Made by a program: the position numbers and the translations under genes
Source of the DNA: Bacteroidota bacterium
GTDB lineage: Bacteria > Bacteroidota > Bacteroidia > Chitinophagales > Chitinophagaceae
Length of the DNA: 7,933 bases
Assembly: GCA_029778965.1 (NCBI GenBank)
Contig: JAKPBL010000497.1
Coordinates: 1-7,933, forward strand
Direction: 5' to 3'
Notes under the pieces: generated by a model
What the model was told of the DNA's origin: nothing
Seen by the model: the letters and a program-made list of their open reading frames with translations, nothing else
The model's database searches: none
In this document: positions 1 to 7,025 of the stretch, piece after piece
Numbering within the stretch: position 1 is the stretch's first letter
How the letters are laid out: the number at the start of each line of letters is the position of its first letter

Positions 1-1
1 A

Positions 2-685
2 GAGCCGGCGGGAGAAAGCGCGCCGAAAAGCTGGCAGGGTTGGGATGTTCCGGCAGAAGAAATGCCGGCGTCGACATTCGACTGGGAGCAGCCCAAAAAA
101 AAATGGAACCTGTTGTCGCCCGCCGCTTACCAGCAATACGAGGGCCGTTATATCATCGCGCCGCTGACGGCGGGTTTCCTGCTGCTGCAGCAGCAACTGG
201 CGCATGAACGCGTATTATACGAAAGATACGCGGCTGCTTTTGCCGGACGGCCGGTGCCGGTGCAGCAAAGTCTTTTTCCGGTGACCATCGGGCTTAGTCC
301 CGCCGACGCCGTGCTGCTGGAAGAGATCCGCGCCGATCTCCTTCAACTGGGTTACAGCATCGAGCCTTTCGGCAGCAACAGTTTTGTGGTGCAGGGTACC
401 CCCGCCGACCTGGCGCAGGGCAATGAAAAAGCCGCCATCGAACAAATGCTCGACCAGGTAAAACATTTCAGCAGCGATATCAAATTCTCGCGCCGGGAGA
501 AGCTGCTGCGTACGCTCTCGCAGCAACACGCCATCAAAGCGGGCACGTCACTGACACAGGCCGAGATGCAGCAGTTGGTGGAAGACCTGCTGCAATGCCA
601 GACGCCCAACCTCACGGTGAATGGAAGACCCACTTTTATTGAGTTTACGCAAGATTATCTTTCGCGGTTGTTCGAGGGCAGGTGA
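2..685 (+). CDS. mutL: DNA mismatch repair protein MutL, C-terminal part (5' end outside window)
   Basis: The frame is open from base 2 to the TGA at 683-685, so the ATG at 62 is internal and the real start lies left of the window. The visible 227 residues are a linker end followed by the MutL C-terminal dimerization/regulatory domain. MutL couples MutS mismatch recognition to strand incision or removal. Seen: the motif region QQQLAHERVLYE at 188-223, corresponding to the family DQHA(x)2E(x)4E endonuclease motif; a beta-clamp-binding-like QSLFP at 266-280; the C-terminal signature QHAIKAG; and a final C-x-TPN...GRPTFIEF segment. The two Glu of the endonuclease motif are kept, but the Asp and first His are Gln, so nicking activity is doubtful. 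The GRPT segment is separated from the Cys by a short insertion compared with the CPHGRP form. No terminator is obvious after the stop. Family assignment is firm; endonuclease status is inference. Confidence 0.93.
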   Translation, partial: EPAGESAPKSWQGWDVPAEEMPASTFDWEQPKKKWNLLSPAAYQQYEGRYIIAPLTAGFLLLQQQLAHERVLYERYAAAFAGRPVPVQQSLFPVTIGLSPADAVLLEEIRADLLQLGYSIEPFGSNSFVVQGTPADLAQGNEKAAIEQMLDQVKHFSSDIKFSRREKLLRTLSQQHAIKAGTSLTQAEMQQLVEDLLQCQTPNLTVNGRPTFIEFTQDYLSRLFEGR

Positions 686-1064
686 GGGGAAAATCCAGCA
701 GGTACAGACAGTAAGAGCCGCCAATAGTCGCCTGTCGGACTGGTAAACTCTTCAAGAATGTTGTGTTCTAAGGCCCTTTTGCCATTAGTCAATATCTTCT
801 TTAGACAATTGTTCCACCAGTTGGTGCAGTTTGGTTGCCAGCATACTTTTAGGTATGAGCTTGGTTTCGTAGTCTGCAATAATTGCGGGGCTAATATTTC
901 TTGACATTGAGTATTCCACTACCTCGGTATCTTTTCCTTTGCAAAGCAAAATAGCCCGAAGAACGGAAATAACCCGCGACCCCACGGAAGGCTACCGAAG
1001 TAAAGCTAATTCAGATTGTTTTTTCACCCTAAGACTTTACCTTCCCGCTTTCAATTCGCCACGT
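686..1064. other. 379-base intergenic gap between mutL and the GH3 fusion gene
   Basis: No intact gene is recognisable here. Bases 785-955 hold a minus-strand nuclease fragment (separate entry). Bases 686-784, beyond the stop of that fragment, and 956-1064, before the next start codon, show no recognised coding or RNA signal. The GC content counted by hand over 781-960 is about 41%, against about 57% over 61-180 inside mutL, so the gap differs in composition from its neighbour. No clear -33/-7 promoter pair was found before 1065; the nearest candidate, a TTG at 1016-1018 with an ACTTTAC-like stretch at 1034-1040, is too poor to call. Confidence 0.6.
785..955 (-). pseudogene. C-terminal remnant of a DUF1016/YhcG-type PDDEXK nuclease
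   Basis: Read on the minus strand, about 56 codons ending in TAA (785-787) translate to a segment with AILLCKGKDTEVVEYSMSR, then SPAIIADYETKLIP, then a Leu/Glu-rich helix and SKEDID at the end. From memory of the family, this matches the C-terminal end of DUF1016 (YhcG) nucleases, where an I-L-L-C-K-x-K-x-x-x-V-V-E-Y block closes the PDDEXK fold and is followed by a xxSPxxxAxY segment. The catalytic Asp and Glu-x-Lys lie upstream in such proteins and are absent here. The frame stays open to a GTG at 983-985, but residues beyond about base 955 no longer resemble the family, and the GH3 gene starts at 1065, so at least 250 residues are missing. The DNA is AT-rich compared with its neighbours. 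I read it as a decayed horizontally acquired gene. A short expressed ORF is less likely. The family call rests on one block only. Confidence 0.6.
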
Positions 1065-3971
1065 ATGAAGAAATTCTGCTCTGTCTTTCTGCTTTTCTCT
1101 CTTCTCTCTATCGTTAAAGCCCAGGACCCCAAAGCAACCGCCTGGGTCGACAGTGTTTTCAAAACCCTGTCGGAACAGGAAAAGATTGCCCAACTGATGA
1201 TCGTTCGGGTATCAACCCTGAAAAACGGCCAGCCATATTTCTATGACGCTGAAGTGCAGGAGGCAATACGCAAATACAATATCGGCGGATTATGCCTTTT
1301 CCAGGGCGGCCCTCTCCAGCAGGCGCAGCGTATCAATCAATTTCAAACCATCGCCAAAACACCCCTGCTGGTAACCATCGACGCAGAATGGGGACTCGGC
1401 ATGCGCGTTGACAGCGTGCAATCCCTGCCCAGGCAAATGATGGCGGGCGCCAGCAGCGACCCCACCCTGATGTACGACTACGGAAAGATCGTGGCCGACC
1501 AGTGCCGCCGCATGGGCATACAGGTGAACTACGCGCCGGTGGTCGATATCAACAACAACCCCGATAACCCGGTGATCAACGACCGCTCTTTCGGTGAGGA
1601 CCGTTATAAAGTGGCGCAGCTTGGCATTCAATATATGCGCGGTCTCCAGGAAAACGGCGTGATGGCCACCGCCAAACATTTCCCTGGTCATGGCGACGTA
1701 TCGGTCGACAGTCACTACGACCTGCCCGTTATCAAAAAAACACGTGAGCAACTCGATTCGCTCGAACTCTATCCGTTCAGGGAGATATTCAAAGCGGGTG
1801 TGGCAAGTGTCATGATCGCGCATCTTTCCATACCGGCCATCGACAATACGCCCAATCGCGCCACGTCTATTTCACCCAAGGCGGTAAACGGATTGCTGCG
1901 CGAAGACCTCGGCTTCAAAGGGCTCAGCTTCACCGATGCGCTCGAAATGCAGGGTGTGGCCAAGTATTATCCCGATGGCGAAATCTCGGCGCAATCACTC
2001 ATCGCCGGTAACGACTTGCTCTGCCTGCCCGGCGATATTCCCGGCGGCATCAAGGCCATTCGCAAAGCCATCCGCCAAAGAAAACTTCACTGGAACGATA
2101 TCAATGCCAAAGTGAAAAAGTTGCTGTACGCAAAATACCAGTATGGATTGGCAACCCGCCCCCGGATCGACCTGCATAACCTGACCGAAGACCTCAACAA
2201 AGACCTGCCGGCCATGCGCCGCCGCATCGCCGAAGAAGCCATCACCCTGTTGCATAACGACGAAAAGCTGCTGCCCTATCCGCCATCGGAGTCGTCGAAA
2301 AGGAGGGTGGCCTATGTAGCCGTTGGCAATAACAGCGAAAACCGTTTCGCAGAACGGCTGCGCAGCGACTATGGCGCGCATGTGTATTATTTCGATTACG
2401 CGATGGACAGCAGTCGCGCCGACGCCCTGCTGGCGTTGATGCGTAACCGTTATGATTTTGTGGTGTTGGGTATGCATAACTACCAAAGAAAGCCGGCGCA
2501 AAACTTCGGTCTCACCAACAGCGCGCTGTACCTGGCTTCGAAACTCGAACAGGAGCAGCACCTGGTAACCGTTTATTTCGGTAACCCCTATGCGATCAGG
2601 AATAGTTGCCACCATAAAACACTGATCGCCGCTTATGAAGACGATCCCATTACCCAGGAAACCGTAGCTGATTATATCAATGGAAAATTCACCGCAAAAG
2701 GCAAACTGCCTGTGTCAGTGTGCGACGGACTGCCCTTCGGCGCAGGTATTGTAATGAAGCGGCTGCTGCAGGAAGTGGACCCTGCCAGCGTAGGCCTGAA
2801 AGCAACCGTGCTGGCAGGCATCGATTCGATCTGCCTCGACGCCATCAAACAAAGAGCCATCCCTGGTTGTGCGGTGCTGGTGGCGCGCGACGGGAAAATC
2901 GCGTATGAAAAAGCCTTCGGCACCTATGCCTATACCGATTCCACCCCCGTGCGCCCGGAAACCCTGTATGACCTCGCCTCGGTAACCAAGATCATGGCCA
3001 CCACGCTGAGCGTGATGAAACTCTACGACGAAGGAAAGTTATCCCTCGAAAAGACACTGGGTGATTACCTGCCCTGGACAAAGGGCTCTGACAAAGCGCC
3101 GCTGATCATCAGGAATGTGCTGCTGCATGAAGCGGGACTGGTTGCTTTTATTCCCTTTTATAAAAATACGATCGGGGCCGACGGGGCTCCCTACAGCAAC
3201 ATTTACAGCAACAAACAGGACTCGGCTTTTCCGATCCGGGTGGCGCAGAACCTTTACCTGCGGAAAGGATATACCGATACACTGTACAAGACTATTCTGA
3301 AGAGCAAGCTGGAACCGGCCGGTAAATATATTTACAGCGACAACGATTTTATTTTCCTCGGAAAGGTGGTGGAAGCGATCAGCGGCAAGCCGCTCGACCA
3401 GTATGTACGCGAAACTTTCTACGAGCCGCTGATGCTGACCCATACCGGCTTCAAGCCGCGCGAACGCTTTCCCGCCAATTATGCGGCGCCCACGGAAGAT
3501 GAACCGGTTTTCCGCCGGCAGTTATTGCAGGCCGATGTGCACGATCCCGGTGCGGCCATGTTCGGCGGCGTGGCAGGACACGCCGGCCTGTTCAGCAATG
3601 TATATGAACTGTCGGTGCTGGCGCAGATGCTGCTGAACAAAGGCACATTCAACGGCATCCAATTCTTCAAGTCTTCGACCGTGGCATTGTTCTCTTCGTA
3701 TGGCAGCAATATCAGCCGTCGCGGACTTGGCTTCGACAAACCCGAAAAGAACAATGCAACCAGCGACGATCCCTATCCCGCGAAATCATCGCCCCTGGAA
3801 ACATTTGGACATACGGGCTTTACCGGCACCTGTATCTGGATGGACCCCGTTAATAACCTGACCTACATTTTCCTCTGCAACCGGGTAAACAACAATGGCG
3901 ATCCCGGCAAATTCGGCCGCATGAATGTGCGCCCCAAGGTGCTGGAGACCGTTTACGACGCCATGAAGTAA
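1065..3971 (+). CDS. Exported GH3 beta-N-acetylglucosaminidase (NagZ-like) fused to a beta-lactamase-family serine hydrolase (AmiE-like)
   Basis: This 968-residue protein joins two enzymes. Residues 1-19 are a signal peptide (Lys-Lys, hydrophobic core, cleavage after VKA). Residues about 25-385 are the GH3 TIM barrel with the NagZ signature KHFPGHGD (204-211), the catalytic Asp-His dyad in DSH (D215, H217) and the probable nucleophile D291 in SFTDALEM. Residues about 400-555 are the GH3 C-terminal domain, as in Bacillus NagZ and unlike the single-domain E. coli enzyme. Residues about 576-968 are a class C beta-lactamase/DD-peptidase-like fold with SVTK (S639, K642), YSD (Y757) and HTG (H916). 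NagZ removes GlcNAc from muropeptides. In Bacillus subtilis, NagZ acts before AmiE, a serine-hydrolase-family MurNAc-L-Ala amidase encoded beside it, so the fusion probably performs both steps in the periplasm; that is inference. The frame extends upstream to 939, but the ATG at 1065 gives the signal peptide. The second half could instead be an esterase or peptidase. Confidence 0.93.
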   Translation: MKKFCSVFLLFSLLSIVKAQDPKATAWVDSVFKTLSEQEKIAQLMIVRVSTLKNGQPYFYDAEVQEAIRKYNIGGLCLFQGGPLQQAQRINQFQTIAKTPLLVTIDAEWGLGMRVDSVQSLPRQMMAGASSDPTLMYDYGKIVADQCRRMGIQVNYAPVVDINNNPDNPVINDRSFGEDRYKVAQLGIQYMRGLQENGVMATAKHFPGHGDVSVDSHYDLPVIKKTREQLDSLELYPFREIFKAGVASVMIAHLSIPAIDNTPNRATSISPKAVNGLLREDLGFKGLSFTDALEMQGVAKYYPDGEISAQSLIAGNDLLCLPGDIPGGIKAIRKAIRQRKLHWNDINAKVKKLLYAKYQYGLATRPRIDLHNLTEDLNKDLPAMRRRIAEEAITLLHNDEKLLPYPPSESSKRRVAYVAVGNNSENRFAERLRSDYGAHVYYFDYAMDSSRADALLALMRNRYDFVVLGMHNYQRKPAQNFGLTNSALYLASKLEQEQHLVTVYFGNPYAIRNSCHHKTLIAAYEDDPITQETVADYINGKFTAKGKLPVSVCDGLPFGAGIVMKRLLQEVDPASVGLKATVLAGIDSICLDAIKQRAIPGCAVLVARDGKIAYEKAFGTYAYTDSTPVRPETLYDLASVTKIMATTLSVMKLYDEGKLSLEKTLGDYLPWTKGSDKAPLIIRNVLLHEAGLVAFIPFYKNTIGADGAPYSNIYSNKQDSAFPIRVAQNLYLRKGYTDTLYKTILKSKLEPAGKYIYSDNDFIFLGKVVEAISGKPLDQYVRETFYEPLMLTHTGFKPRERFPANYAAPTEDEPVFRRQLLQADVHDPGAAMFGGVAGHAGLFSNVYELSVLAQMLLNKGTFNGIQFFKSSTVALFSSYGSNISRRGLGFDKPEKNNATSDDPYPAKSSPLETFGHTGFTGTCIWMDPVNNLTYIFLCNRVNNNGDPGKFGRMNVRPKVLETVYDAMK

Positions 3972-5314
<1,343 letters not shown>

Positions 5315-5367
5315 TTTGCAGTATCAGGATGGCTTTATAATGCTGTAATGACCTAATTATTAATACT

Positions 5368-5682
5368 ATGATAGCCGCGTTCATCGAAAAGATACCCTCC
5401 TGGCTCAGGAACAAGTACGCACTCTGCGCCCTCGTTTTTCTGGTTTGGATCTTCTTTTTCGATGACCGCGATATCATTACCACTCATTTCCGCTACAAAA
5501 AGGAACTGAACACGCTCGAAAACAGCAAACAGTACTACGAGCAACAGATCGCCGCCACTCGGGCTGAACTCAGCAAACTGAAATCTGACCCCGCCTCGCT
5601 GGAAAAATATGCACGGGAACAATATAAAATGAAGAAGGACAACGAGGATTTGTACCTGGTGGAAGTAAAAAATCAAAAGTAA
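5368..5682 (+). CDS. Septum formation initiator, FtsB/DivIC family
   Basis: A 104-residue bitopic membrane protein with the FtsB/DivIC layout. A short cytoplasmic N-terminus ends in basic residues (R14, K16), followed by one transmembrane segment at about 17-31 (YALCALVFLVWIFFF) and a periplasmic coiled coil at about 41-70 (heptad-like Leu/Tyr/Ile in KKELNTLENSKQYYEQQI). The closing block, with LEKYAREQYKMKKDNEDLYLVE, matches the family's conserved [I/L]EKxARExxxMxxxxE pattern. Such proteins bind FtsL and FtsQ/DivIB and control septal peptidoglycan synthesis by FtsWI. It follows eno by 53 bases, reminiscent of eno-ftsB in gammaproteobacteria. The ATG at 5368 is preceded by AT-rich sequence without a Shine-Dalgarno. 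The last residues (KNQK) and the stop are encoded inside a heptamer repeat, so the extreme C-terminus is probably repeat-derived. Family is clear; FtsB versus DivIC naming is not resolved. Confidence 0.9.
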   Translation: MIAAFIEKIPSWLRNKYALCALVFLVWIFFFDDRDIITTHFRYKKELNTLENSKQYYEQQIAATRAELSKLKSDPASLEKYAREQYKMKKDNEDLYLVEVKNQK

Positions 5683-5693
5683 AAAGTCAAAAA
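5673..5693 (+). repeat. Three tandem heptamers TCAAAAG/TAAAAAG/TCAAAAA
   Basis: Units at 5673-5679, 5680-5686 and 5687-5693 are the reverse-complement form of the triplet at 3972-3992. The ftsB-like stop codon TAA (5680-5682) lies inside the second unit, so the repeat overlaps the coding end. Confidence 0.6.
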
Positions 5694-5721
5694 GGGCCGC
5701 TTCTTTGCGTGAAGGACCTTT
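5691..5721. terminator. Weak hairpin after the ftsB-like gene
   Basis: AAAGG (5691-5695) followed by CTTC (5700-5703) can pair with GAAG (5711-5714) and CCTTT (5717-5721), giving a nine-pair interrupted stem around a loop of seven bases. There is no T-tract downstream on the + strand; on the - strand the stem would be followed by T-rich DNA, yet no minus-strand gene points into it. It may be a 3' end processing or stop signal for the eno-ftsB transcript, or just part of the local repeats. Confidence 0.25.
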
Positions 5722-5728
5722 GCGCGAA
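5703..5728 (+). repeat. Direct repeat CTTTGCGTGAA / CTTTGCGCGAA
   Basis: Two 11-base copies at 5703-5713 and 5718-5728 differ at one base and start 15 bases apart. They sit directly after the heptamer array in the ftsB-to-small-ORF gap. CTTTGCG(T)-type micro-repeats are, from memory, common in Bacteroidota intergenic DNA; their function is unknown to me. Confidence 0.5.
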
Positions 5729-5793
5729 AGAAAGAGACAAATGCGGTGCGGGCTTTACTCCACCATAACGACCCTTTTTAAGTGTTGATTTTT

Positions 5794-5866
5794 TTTGAAC
5801 CCACACAATAAAACAATCTTTACCTCCGTTCTATGATCGGACACCGCCCGGATTGGACCCCGGGTG
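5794..5866 (+). promoter_or_regulatory. Candidate promoter and leader hairpin before the small ORF and nth
   Basis: TTTG at 5794-5797 and TACCTCCG at 5821-5828, 23 bases apart, form a poor Bacteroidota-type promoter (two mismatches in the -7 box). Just downstream, CCCGG (5847-5851) can pair with CCGGG (5860-5864) around an eight-base loop, and flanking bases may add pairs. The hairpin would fall in the leader about 30 bases before the ATG at 5895. Both calls are tentative. The rest of the 5683-5894 gap holds only the repeats listed separately. Confidence 0.25.
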
Positions 5867-5894
5867 ATTTACTGGACAATAAATGGTTTGCAAC

Positions 5895-6131
5895 ATGTCA
5901 CTCTTTACTCAGGAAGACCTCCTGCTTTATTTCTACAAAGAAACTTCTGCCGAACAAAACGCCGCTATCGAATCTGCATTGGTGACCGATTTCTCCCTCC
6001 GGGAAGAATACGAATCGCTGCTGGAGATGATGCAACCCCTGAACCAGCCCCTGGAGGCTCCGCGTACAGAGGTGATTGTCAATGTGTTGAATTACGCACG
6101 CGAAGTCGCGGAAGCCACACATGACCATTAA
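5895..6131 (+). CDS. Small acidic protein of unknown function, translationally coupled to nth
   Basis: A 78-residue protein with no Cys pair, signal peptide or membrane segment. It begins MSLFTQEDLLLYFYKETSAE, continues with a helical region rich in Glu, Leu and Ala (ALVTDFSLREEYESLLEMM), a Pro-containing turn, and a closing helix (VIVNVLNYAREVAE). I do not recognise a named family. The shape, a short helical protein whose N-terminus reads LFTxEDLLxYxYxET, recalls the cytoplasmic N-terminal part of anti-sigma-like proteins of Chitinophagaceae, but no sigma factor gene is in the window, so no function is assigned. An in-frame ATG at 5883 would add MVCN; 5895 is preferred because it starts the conserved-looking part. 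The last 11 bases overlap the nth start (6121), which suggests coupled translation. Coding status is supported by this overlap and by the sensible residue composition. Confidence 0.75.
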   Translation: MSLFTQEDLLLYFYKETSAEQNAAIESALVTDFSLREEYESLLEMMQPLNQPLEAPRTEVIVNVLNYAREVAEATHDH

Positions 6132-6792
6132 AGAGCGCTATCAGCAGGTAATAGACTATTTTTTACACGACGCCCCCGATGCTGAAACGGAACTGATTTA
6201 TGACAGTCCGTATCAGCTTCTGGTGGCTGTGGTGCTTTCCGCCCAGTGCACCGATAAACGGGTGAATATGACCACCCCCGATCTTTTTGCGCGATTTCCC
6301 AATCCGCGCGCACTGGCCAGGGCAACTGCAGAAGACATCTTTCCCTATATCAAAAGCATCTCTTACCCCAATAACAAAGCAAAGCACCTCGCGGGGCTGG
6401 GCCGCATGATCATGGAAGATTTCAACGGCGAAATTCCGATGACCGTTGACGAGCTGGTAAGATTACCCGGCGTGGGCCGAAAAACAGCTAATGTCATCAC
6501 CTCAGTAATTGATTCCCAGCCCAATATGGCGGTAGACACCCATGTGTTCAGGGTGGCAGCCCGCATAGGGCTTACCACCGGTGCCAAAACACCCCTTGCT
6601 GCCGAGAAGCAATTGACCAGGCATATCCCTAAAGAATTGATACACAAGGCCCATCATTGGCTCATCCTGCACGGCAGGTACACTTGCACCGCAAGAATAC
6701 CCCATTGCGACCGATGCGGTTTACGTGCTGTTTGCCGCTTTTACAATCGCCGGTCGGCAAAAGCTACAAGCGTTTCCCCTCATGGTAAGTAG
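6121..6792 (+). CDS. nth: Endonuclease III, bifunctional DNA glycosylase/AP lyase
   Basis: Nth removes oxidised pyrimidines and cuts the abasic site by beta-elimination in base excision repair. At 223 residues it is slightly longer than the 211-residue E. coli enzyme. Seen: the N-terminal YDSPYQLLVAVVLSAQCTD block; the helix-hairpin-helix LPGVGRKTANV with Schiff-base lysine K121; the catalytic aspartate D139 in AVDTHVFRVAARIGL; and a C-terminal [4Fe-4S] loop with the exact Cys-x6-Cys-x2-Cys-x5-Cys spacing (C189, C196, C199, C205). All functional residues are in place. The ATG at 6121 lies inside the end of the preceding small ORF (11-base overlap), so it is probably expressed from the same transcript. 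The 17 residues after the last cluster Cys form a basic tail (YNRRSAKATS). MutY is excluded by the length and the VDTHV/K121 motif pair. Confidence 0.98.
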   Translation: MTIKERYQQVIDYFLHDAPDAETELIYDSPYQLLVAVVLSAQCTDKRVNMTTPDLFARFPNPRALARATAEDIFPYIKSISYPNNKAKHLAGLGRMIMEDFNGEIPMTVDELVRLPGVGRKTANVITSVIDSQPNMAVDTHVFRVAARIGLTTGAKTPLAAEKQLTRHIPKELIHKAHHWLILHGRYTCTARIPHCDRCGLRAVCRFYNRRSAKATSVSPHGK

Positions 6793-6943
6793 GTAGAAAA
6801 GCTGGGGATAATCACTTTTCACTGGCAACTTTCTACCGTAAAAAGAGGCCCGTTCATCGAAAGGCATTTTGTGATTTTTATTGATTATCAGCTTGTTAAA
6901 GGGTTGGTAAATATACGAACGGGCTTTTTCATGGGTTTTCTAC
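6792..6943. repeat. Set of interleaved inverted repeats downstream of nth
   Basis: Four pairings are visible. GGTAGAAA (6792-6799) with TTTCTACC (6830-6837). The overlapping GTAGAAAA (6793-6800) with TTTTCTAC (6936-6943). AAGCTG + ATAATCA (6799-6804 and 6808-6814, GGG bulge between) with TGATTATCAGCTT (6882-6894), 13 pairs. GCCCGTTC (6848-6855) with GAACGGGC (6917-6924). The arms interleave, so not all can form together; the third and fourth cross in pseudoknot order. This could be a 3' UTR structure, a small RNA or a miniature element. No known RNA family was recognised. Confidence 0.45.
6843..6929 (+). terminator. Terminator-like long-loop stem after nth
   Basis: GCCCGTTC (6848-6855) pairs perfectly with GAACGGGC (6917-6924), which is followed by TTTTT (6925-6929). 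Upstream AAGAG (6843-6847) can pair with that T run including two G.U pairs, giving up to 13 pairs. The U-tract and GC-rich base fit an intrinsic terminator for the small-ORF/nth transcript, but the 61-base loop (6856-6916) is far larger than usual. Confidence 0.45.
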
Positions 6944-6975
6944 TTTGACAGCCACCATAAACGATTTTAATTTTC
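6944..6975 (+). promoter_or_regulatory. Bacteroidota-type promoter for the L,D-transpeptidase-like gene
   Basis: TTTG at 6944-6947 (-33 box) is followed after 20 bases by TAATTTTC at 6968-6975, one mismatch from the -7 consensus TAnnTTTG. Spacing is in the preferred range and the pair falls just behind the terminator-like stem. Transcription would begin near 6980, leaving a leader of about 45 bases before the ATG at 7026. Confidence 0.5.
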
Positions 6976-7025
6976 GTTTTAGATACAGCCCGATCCGAAC
7001 TCTGTAAAAACTAAAATGTCTATCT

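Noticed and set aside
655..879. Minus-strand 74-codon frame overlapping the mutL end and the remnant
   Set aside because: Out of frame with the DUF1016-like segment, low-complexity Trp/Asn-rich translation, no recognisable motif.
939..1064. In-frame 42-residue N-terminal extension of the GH3 fusion protein
   Set aside because: The extension has no signal-peptide character and would bury the clear Lys-Lys/hydrophobic/AQ signal peptide that starts at 1065; it also overlaps the nuclease remnant.
1290..2615. Long minus-strand frames opposite the GH3 domain
   Set aside because: The plus strand carries all GH3 motifs; the antisense translations are His/Val-rich without domain signs and are typical mirror frames of GC-biased codons.
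5316..5341. TTGCAG / TATAAT sigma70-like promoter between eno and the ftsB-like gene
   Set aside because: The spacing is only 14 bases, and Bacteroidota housekeeping promoters use TTTG/TAnnTTTG instead; likely chance.
5864..6124. 86-codon plus-strand frame overlapping the small protein
   Set aside because: The alternative frame at 5895-6131 has a better protein-like composition and couples directly to nth; this one is Arg/Pro/Gly-rich shadow sequence.
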